Assembly: GCA_026874595.1 (NCBI GenBank)
Contig: CM049309.1
Span: forward strand, 370,501-434,500
From: Sipunculus nudus
Taxonomy: Eukaryota; Annelida; Sipuncula; Golfingiida; Sipunculidae
DNA: 64,000 bases
Reading direction: 5' to 3'
Part shown: piece by piece, positions 1 through 11,910 of the stretch
Layout: every line of letters begins with the position of its first letter
Numbering within the stretch: the stretch's first letter is position 1
Notes under the pieces: model-generated
The model's input: the letters and a program-made list of their open reading frames with translations, nothing else
Database searches by the model: none
What the model was told of the DNA's origin: nothing
Translations under genes and position numbers: made by a program

Positions 1-430
1 GGGGCTCCAGGCAGCTTATTATATAATGGCCAGCCACAGTTGATCCAGGTGTCCAACCCAACTCATCTAGTAGTTTTAACCAACAACATAACAATAAACA
101 ATAAATTAATAAATTTGTTTTGGTTTTTAATAACAAATTAAAGAAAAATAGAAAAGGAATTTGTTAGTTTATAATAACAGGAAATTAACTTGCAGTTACT
201 GATGATATAAGAATCTTGTATCGATGGATAGAATGTCATGTATTCCAAATAACACCATGCAGTCACCTATGGTATTTTTCAGTTCAATTTTAATGATAAA
301 AAAGTAAATCATATTATTCATTACTAATGATTGGGGATCATATGAAGGAAATTAATGATAGAAAAAGATGCAGTTGATAATATTAATCTAGATTTCTACT
401 GTGTCTAGTGTGTACATTGATGTGAAATTA
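1..430. repeat. Dispersed AT-rich repeat, copy 1 of a direct duplication
   Basis: This AT-rich stretch recurs in diverged form at about 2505-2930 in the same orientation. Shared landmarks are the tccaacccaactc/tccaaccccactc and ctctagtaa-type segments, then acataacaataaacaataa, gaaaaggaattt and acaccatgcagtcacc. The copies lie about 2.5 kb apart and differ by many substitutions and indels. No coding frame is supported in it. Confidence 0.6.
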
Positions 431-1689
431 GTCCAAAATGAATATATTACATTTATTTTTTTAAATATAAATAAAAACCATAAAACCAGGTACTTATGAT
501 CATTATTTAAATGTGTTAATTTTGTATATTCTGGATTCTCAACATCATTGTTTGGTGAAAACTGAATAAATACCTGACATGGTGCAAATAATTTGCAATT
601 GTATTTAAATACGAATATGAATATGTACTCCATTATAAAATTTCTTGCATAAAGAACGGGAATTCAGGTAAAAATGCAAGTATATGAATACCAGTGAAAA
701 TACTTTCAAAATGTATTCATGAATGCATTCATGAATATATTCTTTAATATTATTTTAATAATCATTTCAGTTATATTTTATTTTAAAAAATCATAAGATT
801 CTCTTATTATTTTTAATAAAAATTATATTTGGGACAATATTTGTAATTTTTTTAATTAATAGTTAAACTCTTATATTATATGTTCTGCTTATAAGTTATA
901 TGGCCAAGTCAAAATCTGTGTGACAATAGTACTCCATTTGTTAATAAAATAAATGAAATCAATCCTCTTCCCTGTCTCCAAAGATACTATCAAAATCATA
1001 CATAAGCTAAACAACAACAACTCATAATACAGCTTATATTTATTACCACACAAAACCAGCACGTGAATCATATCTAAATCATATTTTTTATCATATATAA
1101 CAGCTGAGCGCCGTGACCCATAGGTCCCTTGTTAAAACTGAAAAGCTCACATTGCTCTTCATATAATAAATCCCCATTCCCTCCCCATGAATGACAATTT
1201 TGTTAGTAAACTTATGTGAGCTTTTCTGTATTATAAATAATTCACCCTCCAAGGCCTGCTTCTTGTCTCAGAGATAATATGAAAATGAAACCTGAAAATT
1301 TGCAATGAAAGGTCTTTTAAGGGGAAATTTTCATTGGTACCTGTAGTTTACCTCGTAGAGCGAGGTAAACTCCTGGTGGAGAAAATTCTCATTAATACAG
1401 AAAAGCTCACATAAGTTTACTAACAAAACCATCAATCACTGGGAGTGAACTGGGGAACTACTTTGGTTGTCTGCCTTTTGATAGTGAAGTAGGCTTTCTA
1501 TGTGTAATAACACTACATATGTCTTGCTCAATTTTATAACATGGACTCTCTTGTTGTCATGGCAGGTTATGTTATCAGCTACCCCATAAGAAGAGAATGT
1601 GTTAAGTGAAGTTATTTTGTATTTTGATTCAAATATCAGGTCTAATTTCCAGGGTACACAAATATTTAAAAAACTATAAATCATCTGAG
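431..1689. other. AT-rich stretch without a recognisable gene
   Basis: I see only AT-rich sequence with short open frames of 60-80 codons and no recognisable protein similarity or splice structure. A short segment, tgagcttttctgtatta near 1200, recurs in inverted form near 1400 (tacagaaaagctcac), suggesting a small inverted repeat around 1200-1420. Confidence 0.4.
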
Positions 1690-2260
1690 GTATAGTCACA
1701 GTCCTTTGTCCGTCGGCTGTCCATCCGTCCTTCTGTCTTAATGTCGGTCCATCCATTAAACTGGCACGTCTTAAAACTGTTGGACCATTTTTTGGCATAC
1801 AGTTAGGTGTCCCCAAAAACTCCTACCATACTGAAAATTGGGTCACTGGGACTCTGTTCTTTCGAGATATTAAGGAAAAACCTCCGTTTTTTTCCTTTAA
1901 AAACCCATTTTTACACTTTAAGACTGCCTAATATCAAAACCCCTGATCTGTTTTTTATCATATTGAGTTTGCATATTTTGTATACATTTCCTATGAGCGT
2001 ACCAAAAATTAGGTCAGTATTGTGTAATTTGTTGAAGTTACTGGCCTGAACATAATGCACCTTTTAAATAATCAGGAAATATATTTACTCACTTAACATA
2101 AGAATTGCTGAAGCTAGAGATTTTTTTTCAGGGATATAACTTCATTTAATCAAGATTCAATTGTATACCAATCTGAATTGTATTAGATCTGAATTTTTCA
2201 AATTTTATAAGTTATTCAAATAAATATAAAATCAGTACCTTGAATTTTGCCCAACTTTGG
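1690..2260 (+). repeat. Dispersed repeat with an inverted partner at ~55190-55870
   Basis: The segment includes the tcctttgtccgtcgg run near 1700 and the stretch ttactcacttaacataagaattgctgaagctagaga near 2087-2122. The reverse complement of the latter is easily found near 55285-55325 (tctctagcttcagcaattct and following). The two copies form a diverged inverted pair about 53 kb apart, as expected of an interspersed element. Confidence 0.65.
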
Positions 2261-2504
2261 CCATGACATGTTTTTTTCCCTGTAAGCACTGTTGATTTGA
2301 TTTTCATATCATACAAACATAAGGATTTCAGCTTCTAAATTCTGAAATTTGAAAGGAATTGACCAAATACTGTAACTTTTAATAAAGTTTTTATGAGACC
2401 TTGTCACACCTAGGCTATACTGAAGCCCTTCTATGTCCCCTTGTCTACCTTTTAAGGCAAATAACGCTTGCTTGAAGTGAGGCATACTCTGCAGCCTGGC
2501 AGCT

Positions 2505-2930
2505 CTTGGGTGGCTTCTCAGAAGCTGGATCTAACTGTCCAACCCCACTCCTCTAGTAATTGTTTTGGCCAAAAACATAACAATAAACAATAATTTTAAA
2601 ATTTTTATTGGTTTATTATAACAACTTTAAGATAAATTAATGGAAAAGGAATTTTATAGTTAATGAGTAAAAGGGATTTACCTTGCAATTACTAATGTTT
2701 TATGGATCTTCCATGGTTTGTCAAAAATGCATTCCATGACACCATGCAGTCACCATTAGGTATTTTTCATTTCAATCATAAAGTAAAAATAAATAATTGA
2801 ATAAAATTGTTGTTTACTGTTAGGGATTTAGTAAATCAAATTAATGATAGGCAAGGATGCAGTTAATCATATTTAACTATTCTAAATTACCAGGTTTTTT
2901 CCAGGTGTTTAATTTGTTGGTTTATCAGCA
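2505..2930. repeat. Dispersed AT-rich repeat, copy 2 of a direct duplication
   Basis: Diverged direct copy of the segment at 1-430. It shares the tccaaccccactcctctagtaa start, the acataacaataaacaataa run and the acaccatgcagtcacc landmark. Confidence 0.6.
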
Positions 2931-3480
2931 GACCTGTGAGCTTATGCAATGGTGTGGCATCATCTGTTGTGCCGCTGTGCATCATCAGTTGACTGTAAGT
3001 CAACTGTAGCTATCTCAAAAACCGAAGGAGCCAGCATCACCAATTTTCTTGCAAATAATCAGTCATCTGAAAAAACCCTATTTGATTTCATTTATTTTTT
3101 TTCTAACTGCATTTTCTTTGATTTTATAGGGAAAAAGCTAAAAAAGCTTTAAAAATCTTCTTCACTGAAACTGTAAAACCAAATTGTCCAAAATTTCACA
3201 GAAATGATCCCTAGAACAATCTCCCTCAAGTTTGTTCAAATGGTTCCAGTTCAGAGAATTTTTGGCTGAGTTACAGGAGGTTGAACTTAGTCATCTGTCC
3301 AAAAAAGCACACTAATATTTTAATCTTAGAAACGGCTTGAGCTATCATCACCAAATGTTATGCCAATGTTTGTTACATAAGTCATATCTGAAATTGAGGT
3401 ATTGGTGGCTCCACCAACATTGATCTGTTTTTAACCAGCAAAAATGTAATTTTAGACTCTTCTAGCTTATACACTGTTTT
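2930..3480. repeat. Dispersed repeat carrying a GTGTGGCATCATC segment, copy 1
   Basis: The segment with ggtgtggcatcatc, then tatctcaaaaaccgaaggagc, then ggttccagttcagagaatttttggc recurs in the same order in 6060-7080 (ggtgtggcatcgtcc, tatctcgaaaatgaaaggtgc, ggttccagttaggtgatttttggc). Open frames inside are short and unlike known proteins. Copies are diverged. Confidence 0.65.
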
Positions 3481-3849
3481 ATGATGAAACTGTTAAGCTT
3501 TTTGGTTTAAACTTTACAAGTTTTTTTCTATGGTAGGGTTTAGCCAGTTTTATAAGAATAGATTGGGTAAATGCAGCTTTAAAAAAGCAGTGTATCCAAT
3601 TGAAAAAGGCTTTCAGTGTTTGAAAACAGATTTGACAACATGCCAAGTTTCAACATGCCAAGTCAAGAGGTCACTCCGTTCAACCAGATGAGGTTCAGAC
3701 ATCACCATGGCAACTGACCTGGCTCTGTCTGGTGTCTAGACGTCTAGACACATCGTCTAGACATCTAGACACATAGTGTAGATGCAGAATGACCAGATTG
3801 GAACTAGTGGAACTATATCTTTCAACTGTTTGAAAAACCTTGTTTGCAT

Positions 3850-5950
3850 TTTTAGCTCAGCTGACTGTTAGTCATCTGAGCTATAGGGATCACCTTTTGT
3901 CCGTCGTCCGTCCGGCCGTCCTGCCGTCTGTCCGTTAACAGGGCACAAATCGTAACCGCTAGAACTGGAATCTTCTTACTTGACATCCTGGGAGGTCTAT
4001 GGAAATTCTCCTTGTAAACCTGAAATTAGGTCACTGGGACCTATATTCTTCGAGCTATGGGGTTCCGAAGTACCCCCCAGAATAATGGAAAATTTGATAC
4101 AAAAGCTCAAGTATCTGAACAACTAATGCATTGATCATCATGATTTTTTGCATGGATATTGATCATGGAGTGTTTCATCAGTTTCTGCAGACTGGTGGCG
4201 CCACCTGTATATTTTCGATTTTACCAATATTTTTCTCTATTTTTGAGACCTCTTAAGATGCGGCCATCTGTTAACAGGGCACAAATCGTAACGACTACAC
4301 CTAGAATCTTCTCTCTTGACATGCAGGGAGGCCCATTAAAAGTCTCTTTGGAAACCTGAAATTAGGTCTCTGTTACCCATAACCTTTGAGCTATGGGGCT
4401 CCGAAGTACCCCCCAGAATAATGGAAAATTTGATACAAAAGCTCAAGTATCTAAACAACTATTGCAGTGATCACCATGATTCTTTGCATGGATATTGATC
4501 ATGGAATGTGTCATCAGTTTCTGCAGTATGGTGGCGCCACCTGTATTTTTTTATTTTTACGAATTTTTTTCTCTATTTTTGAGACCTCATAAGATGCAGT
4601 CATCTGTTAACATGGCACAAATCGTAACAACTGGACCTAGAATCTTCTCTCTTGACATGCTGAGAGGCCCATGAAAAGTCTCCTTAAAAACTTGAAATTA
4701 GGTCTCTGTTACCCATAACCTCTGAGCTATGGGGCTCCGAAGTACCCCCCAGAATAATGGAAAATTTGATACAAAAGCTCAAGTATCTGAACAATTATTA
4801 TATTGATCACCATGATTCTTTGCATGGATATTGATCATGAAATGTTTCATCAGTTTCTGCATTCTGGTGGCGCCACCTGTATTTTTTCAATTTTTAGCTC
4901 AGCTGACTGAAAGTCATCTGAGCTATAGGGATCACCTTTTGTCCATCGTCCGTCAGGCCATCCAGGTGTCTGTCTGTTAACAGGGCACAAATCGTAACCG
5001 CTAAATCTGGAATCTTCTTACTTGACATCCTGGGAGGTCTATGGAAATTCTCCTTGTAAACCTGAAATTAGGTCACTGTGACCTATATTCTTCGAGCTAT
5101 GGGGTTCTGAAGTACCCCCCAGAATAATGCAAAATTTAATACAAAAGCTCAAGTATCTGAACAACTAATGCATTAATCACCATGATTCTTTGCATGGATA
5201 TTGATCATGGAGTGTTTCATCAATTTCTGGAGATTGGTGGGGCCAGCTATATTTTTTTTATTTTTTACGATTTTTTTTCTCTACTTTTGTGATCTTTAAA
5301 CATTTGGTCATCTGTAAACAGGGCACAAATCATAATGACTGGACCTAGAATTTTCTGTCCTCACCTCCAGGGAAGCCCATAAAAGGTCTACATGGAAACC
5401 CGAAATAAGGTCCCTGTTACCCATATTCTGTGAGCTATGGGGCTCTGAAGTACCCCCCAGAATAAAGATTTGGTCATATACAGGGCACAAATCATAATGA
5501 CTGGACCTAGAATCTTCTTTCTTGACTTGCAGGGAGGCCTTTGGAAAGTCTCTTTGGAAATCTGAAATTAGGTCTCTGTTACCCATATCCTTCATGCTAT
5601 GGCTCCGAGAATAAAGATTTGGTCATCTGTTAACAGAGCACAAATTATAATGACTTGACCTAGAATCTCCTTTCTTGATATGCTGGGAGGCCCCTGAAAA
5701 GTCTCCTTGTGCACCTGAAATTACATCTCTGTTACCCATATCCTTCATCCGATGCGGCTTTGAAATACCCCCCAGAATAAACATTTGGTTATCTGTTAAC
5801 AGGGCACAAATCATAATAACTGGACCTAGAATTTTATTTTTGACATGCTGGGAGACCCCTGAAAAGTCATCTTGTAAACCTTGAAAATAGGTGTCTGTTA
5901 CCCATATCCTTCATGCTACAGAGCTCCATAGTACCCCAATGAATATTGGA
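3850..5950 (+). repeat. Tandem cluster of a ~340-bp bivalve-type repeat
   Basis: The landmark gttaacagggcacaaatcgtaac (with variants) recurs near 3940, 4268, 4607, 4977, 5318, 5478, 5630 and 5797. Each is followed by cttgacatgc/ctgggagg, cctgaaattaggtc and gggctccgaagtaccccccag. Spacing is about 330-370 bp in the first copies and about 150 bp in the later, shortened ones. The left edge begins tttttagctcagctgact near 3852, and the same edge recurs near 4895. Three copies contain the perfect palindrome GGTGGCGCCACC (4194, 4530, 4866). A further copy lies at 14345-14760. No coding content is supported. Confidence 0.8.
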
Positions 5951-6059
5951 TGATTTTATACAAAAGGTCAAGTTTGGAAAAAGTATTTCATTCAAATTTG
6001 ACATTCAGATGATAAAATTACTTTTGTCAATGTCTTCCTGGTCAGCTGAGCGTCATGAC

Positions 6060-7080
6060 CCCTGGGTCACTTGTTAGCAAATCTGTGAGCTTATGTGATG
6101 ATGTAGCATCATCCATCATGTGTGATAGCTAATTCAAAAAGGACAGGAGCTAGCACCACCAAATTTTTTGCAAAAAATTAGTTATCTAAAAAATTCTTTC
6201 AGATTTTGCTTATTTCTTGGTTAACTGCATTTGTAGTGAACCTGTGAGCTAATGCCATGGTGTGGCATCGTCCATCATCTGTACCGTAACCCATACTATC
6301 TCGAAAATGAAAGGTGCTAGCATCACAAAATTTTATGCAAAAAATTAGCCATCTGAAAAACTCTGTCAGATTTTGCTTATTTTTTGGCTAACTGCATTTT
6401 TATAGATTTTATAGAGAAAAAGCTAAAAAAACTTTTCAAATCTTCTTCTCCAAAACAGTCAAGCCAAATTGTTCAATATTTAACAGAAATAATCTCTTAT
6501 ACCATTTCTCTCAAGTTTGTTTGAATGGTTCCAGTTAGGTGATTTTTGGCCGAGTTACAGGAAATTGAACTTAGTCAGATGTAAAAAAAAGCATACTAAA
6601 ATTTCATTCTCAGAAACTGCTGAAGCTATCATCACCAAATTTGATGCCAATGTTGGTCACATGAGTCATATCTAAAAATGAGGTATTGGTGGTGCCACCT
6701 GCATCGGCCTTTTTTGTACGGGGTCATCAGTGCCTGTATCATACCGAGGGCTAAAAAGAACTTCTTCTCTAAAACCATGTGGTTAAATAATTTAATATTG
6801 CACAGAAATGAACCTAGGGTAGTGCTTTCTGAAGTATGTCAAATAGTCTCTGTTCAGTGACTTTTGGCTGAGTTATGGGAAGCTGAGTTTAGTCATATGC
6901 CATAACAGGCCATTTTAGCTTTGTGGCTACAAAGATCTTCTTCTCAAAAACCACAGGGCCAAATTCTTAAATCTCACACATTAATTATCCTCAGATGTTG
7001 ATAATTCAAGTTTGTTCAAATGGTTTTGGTTCATTACTTTTGGCTGAGTTACGGGAAGCTGAACTTAGCAGGTTTGCTGT
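6060..7080. repeat. Dispersed repeat carrying a GTGTGGCATCGTC segment, copies 2-3
   Basis: Contains at least one full and several partial copies of the 2930-3480 family. Diagnostic segments are ggtgtggcatcgtcc near 6260, the atgagtcatatctaaaaatgaggtattggtggtgccacc segment near 6661 and repeated tttggctgagttac near 6860 and 7040. No gene is supported. Confidence 0.6.
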
Positions 7081-7389
7081 ACCTTCCAATATGAGTTATA
7101 AACCTGCAAAACGTTTTTCTACTGACGCTATTGAAGCCAATTTCTTTAATATTTTATAAGAATATCCCCACAATAATTCTTATAATAATTGTCCTTAATG
7201 GTTCCACATAAAAGATTTTTGGCTGAATTATGGAGATTGAATTGAGTCATTTTACCATATATGTAAGCTGTGTGAAGCAGTTACATCTAGCCTGGCACCA
7301 GTTTATTAGCATCTATAACATCATGCCATTAGACTTCAGGTTAAATAGCTTTGGCAGACTGCCCACTGCATCAGATTTAGCACCAAAGT

Positions 7390-8030
7390 TCAGCCTGGTT
7401 CTATTTATAGCTTTGGCTGACTGCCAACTGTGTCAGATTATGCAACAGGTCAAGAGTTCACTGAGTACAGCCAGGTACAGGTCAAAGGTTCACTCAGGCT
7501 AGCCAGGTGCAGGTAAAGAGTTCACTCAGTGCAGTAGCTTGAGCCAATAATTTGTCACAGTTCACTGGGGGGAACTGCCTTTCTAACTTAATCCTAGTCA
7601 GCCCAGTGCATCAAACTTGAGAAGTTTGTTGTATTGGCCTGATATTTTTACCTATCTATGTGTCTTTGATGGCTTTCTCATTCACAAAACAGGTGTCCTA
7701 CCTACAACAACTTTTTGCACAGTGTATGTGCCTGCTTATTTTTCCAGAGGAATTTGATATATCAGCCTGAAATTGGGCAAATTTATACATATAATAAAGC
7801 TTTGTCGTATACAAGACTAGTGGGGCCACCTACAATAATTTTTGCACAGTGTATGTCCCTGTTTATTTCTCAGGAGGGGATATCAGCCTGAAATTGGGCA
7901 TATGTATACATCTCTAATACCTTTGTCGTAAACAAGACATGTAGACCTACTTGAAAAGTAATGGCCCAGCATTAAAGTATTATACCTGGTGTATAAACCC
8001 TTGCACTGGTTCGCATAAGGCCTACAGTGT
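7390..8030 (+). repeat. Interspersed repeat with an inverted partner at 63270-64000
   Basis: Read on the plus strand it contains tatagctttggctgactgcc, gagttcactcagtgcagtagc, cccagtgcatcaaac, gatatttttacctatctatg, ttttgcacagtgtatg and aaaagtaatggcccagcatt. The same landmarks occur in the same order on the minus strand of 63270-64000. It is therefore one interspersed element present in both orientations, and the right-hand copy runs off the end of the window. Confidence 0.75.
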
Positions 8031-8285
8031 CTTAGATTTTATAGGGAAAAAGCTAAAAAACATTTTAAAATGTTCTTCTCCGAAACCATGCTGCCAAATT
8101 GTCAGTTCATCTGTCATAATTATCCTCATTGGCAAAAAGAACATATCCAAAATATCCTGACTGATATATCCTAGTTTTAAAATGTCCTAGTCTGAAACTT
8201 GCAGGTTCGAAAAGTCCATTTTGCTGTAATCATAATTACTAAGGTAGATATGCAGGACATAAGAGGATCAATATTAAATTTTTAA

Positions 8286-8347
8286 AATAAACCTCCATTC
8301 ATACTCCCAAACTTTGCACAGGTTCGCATTAGGCATGTAGGCCTTGT
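8286..8347 (+). repeat. 62-bp dispersed segment, copy 1
   Basis: Begins aataaacctccattcatact and ends taggccttgt. An almost identical copy sits at 44426-44487, directly at the right edge of the 59-bp satellite. A shorter related piece, ggttcgcataaggcctacag, lies near 8009. Confidence 0.75.
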
Positions 8348-8869
8348 ATTTATTACAACATTTAAAAAAATATTGAAACATGTCAACAATTTAAAATATT
8401 ATTCAGACAAGTGCTCATTAAAGATGTCAATATGTTTGACTAATGACAGTAAGACTCGTGGATTAATCATCTGTTACACGATACCAGGTAAATAATCAAA
8501 ATTTATAGTACTGATTCCTTTATTTCAGTTAATAAAATTAAACATTCCAAACTCCAGTTTGCTCCTTGTAATATATTTAGGGTGAAACATGTTTAAAACA
8601 AATCAGAATATTCAAATGTGAAAAAAACAATAATATAAATGACATCGAGCCTCTTCCCTCCAAGGATTTAATCAAAATCTTAACATAACTTGAGTTTAAC
8701 ACCATCATCCTCATAAATCATTTTATATTACCAAACTAAAACAACATTTGTCTACCACTTCTTCCAAATCATATTTTATGATAATAAATTAAAGCTGATC
8801 ATTGTTAAAATAGTGCAGTATTTTAATTTCAAAATGCTGACTCTTGTGTTCAAATTGAGTTTCTTTAAA

Positions 8870-10857
8870 CATATGGTAATAACAATCACAGGTAATTAAC
8901 ATATGGTAATGATAATTACAGGTAATTAACATATGGTAATAATTATCACAGGTAATTAACATGGGAATAATAATAACAGGTAATTAACATATTGGAATAA
9001 TTATCACAGGTAATTAATATATGGGAATAATAGTCACAGGTAAATAATGTATGGATATAATAATCACAGGTAATTGACATGGTATGGGAATATTAATCAC
9101 AGGTAATTGACATGGTATGGGAATAATAATCACAGGTAATTGACATGGTATGGGAATAATAATCACAGGTAATTGACATGGTATGGGAATAATAATCACA
9201 GGTAATTGACATGGTATGGGAATAATAATCACAGGTAATTGACATGGTATGGGAATAATAATCACAGGTAATTGACATGGTATGGGAATATTAATCACAG
9301 GTAATTGACATGGTATGGGAATATTAATCACAGGTAATTGACATGGTATGGGAATAATAATCACAGGTAATTGACATGGTATGGGAATAATAATCACAGG
9401 TAATTGACATGGTATGGGAATAATAACCACAGGTAATTGACATGGTATGGGAATAATAACCACAGGTAATTGACATGGTATGGGAATAATAACCACAGGT
9501 AATTGACATGGTATGGGAATATTAATCACAGGTAATTGACATGGTATGGGAATAATAATCACAGGTAATTGACATGGTATGGGAATAATAATCACAGGTA
9601 ATTGACATGGTATGGGAATAATAATCACAGGTAATTGACATGGTATGGGAATAATAATCACAGGTAATTGACATGGTATGGGAATAATAATCACAGGTAA
9701 TTGACATGGTATGGGAATAATAATCACAGGTAATTGACATGGTATGGGAATAATAATCACAGGTAATTGACATGGTATGGGAATAATAATCACAGGTAAT
9801 TGACATGGTATGGGAATAATAATCACAGGTAATTGACATGGTATGGGAATATTAATCACAGGTAATTGACATGGTATGGGAATATTAATCACAGGTAATT
9901 GACATGGTATGGGAATAATAATCACAGGTAATTGACATGGTATGGGAATAATAATCACAGGTAATTGACATGGTATGGGAAAAATAATCACAGGTAATTG
10001 ACATGGTATGGGAATAATAATCACAGGTAATTGACATGGTATGGGAATAATAATCACAGGTAATTGACATGGTATGGGAATAATAATCACAGGTAATTGA
10101 CATGGTATGGGAATATTAATCACAGGTAATTGACATGGTATGGGAATAATAATCACAGGTAATTGACATGGTATGGGAATAATAATCACAGGTAATTGAC
10201 ATGGTATGGGAATATTAATCACAGGTAATTGACATGGTATGGGAATAATAACCACAGGTAATTGACATGGTATGGGAAAAATAATCACAGGTAATTGACA
10301 TGGTATGGGAATAATAATCACAGGTAATTGACATGGTATGGGAATAATAATCACAGGTAATTGACATGGTATGGGAATATTAATCACAGGTAATTGACAT
10401 GGTATGGGAATAATAATCACAGGTAATTGACATGGTATGGGAATAATAATCACAGGTAATTGACATGGTATGGGAATAATAATCACAGGTAATTGACATG
10501 GTATGGGAATAATAATCACAGGTAATTGAAATGGTATGGGAATAATAATCACAGGTAATTGACATGGTATGGGAATATAAATCACAGGTAATTGACATGG
10601 TATGGGAATAATAATCACAGGTAATTGACATGGTATGGGAATAATAATCACAGGTAATTGACATGGTATGGGAATAATAATCACAGGTAATTGACATGGT
10701 ATGGGAATAATAATCACAGGTAATTGACATGGTATGGGAATAATAATCACAGGTAATTGACATGGTATGGGAATAATAATCACAGGTAATTGACATGGTA
10801 TGGGAATAATAATCACAGGTAATTGACATGGTATGGGAATAATAATCACAGGTAATA
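8870..10857. repeat. 33-bp minisatellite, ~55 core copies with a degenerate left edge
   Basis: From about 9074 to 10857 the unit is 33 bp, built from GGAATAATAATCACAGG followed by TAATTGACATGGTATG, and copies are nearly identical. Variants are mainly at the AATAATAA core (AATATTAA, AAAAATAA) and at TCAC/CCAC. From about 8870 to 9070 a shorter degenerate version (catatggtaataatnatcacaggtaattaa) grades into the array, as expected at an ageing array edge. Because 33 is divisible by three and the unit lacks stops in some frames, a 611-codon minus-strand frame encoding an 11-residue repeat (IPIPCQLPVII) results; it is not a gene. The array ends about 160 bp before the first recognised exon. Confidence 0.97.
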
Positions 10858-11019
10858 ATGATGTACATGAAGATCATAGTGCATCCATCTTAAAATTGAA
10901 CTAGATACGTAACATAGTAAGGGTTTACACTATGTCTGTAATTTCTCAATATGTGTGCAAAATTCTGAAGTATTGCTGTTTTATTCATTTTGATTTATAT
11001 ATGTACCCGTTGTTACCAG

Positions 11020-11800
11020 TCAACCTTGAAAGAGCTGCAAGAAGCAGAGCTGACCAGGTCTACGAAACGACACACACAGCATGGAGATAATATAGAGAAA
11101 CGCAAACAGAAGGCAAGCCAGCTTATGGGAGAGATTCTATCAGAAAAGGTAAAGTTACCAAAAGAACCACCACTATCACTGAAACAAATAGGAAAAGGGA
11201 CTCGCAAAAGTGAGCAGTCTCCAAGGAGATCACAGGGTGCAAGGAGCCAACCAATCAGCAGCAGTCCAGTCCGTGACCAAAGACCATCTAGGTATCAGTC
11301 TCCACACAGAACACACAATACAGACGCTGACCAGATGTATGTCCACCCAGAGGACTATATGAGCATAAGAGATAGCTGGGAACATAAAAAACCAAATGAG
11401 AGGTCACCTGAAAGAGTAAGGTCACCTCAGAGGTTAAGGTCACCTCAAAGGTCAAGGTCACAATATGACTATGAAGGTCAAAGGGGGCCTGTGACTGTAA
11501 AACAGGTTCCTGTAGAAAGCTATGACAAAGGAGAACCTGAAAGAAGACCAGAGGTTTACGATTTACCTGAACGTGACAGACAGACCCAGGAGCCAGGAAA
11601 ACAAGATGCCGAGCCTACACGTTATTATAAGCCGAAGCCATACACAGAAATTGTCCGACTTCAAAGGCCAGAGGTCACAAGAACCACTGGCCACAAACCT
11701 AGGAAAGGAACACAATACACAGAAAGACAGCCCCAGGAGGAAGCTGAGAATAAAGGCACGGCTGAGGATCATTCCCTGAGAGCCCAGCAGAGGCTCTATG
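11020..11800 (+). CDS. Gene 1, first visible exon: basic Ser/Arg/Pro-rich region
   Basis: The exon is bounded by acceptor tgttaccag (AG at 11018-11019) and donor GTGAGT at 11801, and gives 260 codons plus one base (phase 0 in, phase 1 out). The first ~30 residues (STLKELQEAELTRSTKRHTQ) look like a short charged helix. The middle is rich in RSPQR/RSPER repeats (SPERVRSPQRLRSPQRSRS). Near the end is KPKPYTEIVRLQRPE, which resembles the K-x-Y-x-Q motif of the next three exons. Composition differs sharply from the AT-rich surroundings, and phase is kept with downstream exons, so this is real coding sequence. Upstream exons were not found in 1-11000 and are probably to the left of the window. The family is not recognised; a cytoskeletal or centrosomal scaffold would fit the composition but that is only a guess. 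Confidence 0.85.
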
Positions 11801-11910
11801 GTGAGTAGAACCTTAACATCACAAATCTATCTTCACAGTTTTCTGCTGACCACAAAATTTCAATATCCAGTCTTACAGCATTGTGCAATTTTATCTATTA
11901 ATGTATATAT

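Noticed and set aside
1436-1816. 126-codon minus-strand frame
   Set aside because: It overlaps a dispersed repeat (1690-2260) whose inverted copy near 55850 has the same gtccgtc-rich text. The RRASLMDGPTLRQKDGWTADGQ part is a translation of that repeat.
5308-5814. Minus-strand frames of 63-95 codons with repeated MGNRDLIS
   Set aside because: They arise from the tandem ~150-340-bp repeat at 3850-5950 and show no independent coding evidence.
9014-10849. 611-codon minus-strand open frame with an 11-residue repeat
   Set aside because: It is entirely the 33-bp minisatellite. The period is divisible by three and the unit has no stop in this frame, so openness is automatic. Another frame is also open in long blocks, and no non-repeat coding sequence is attached.
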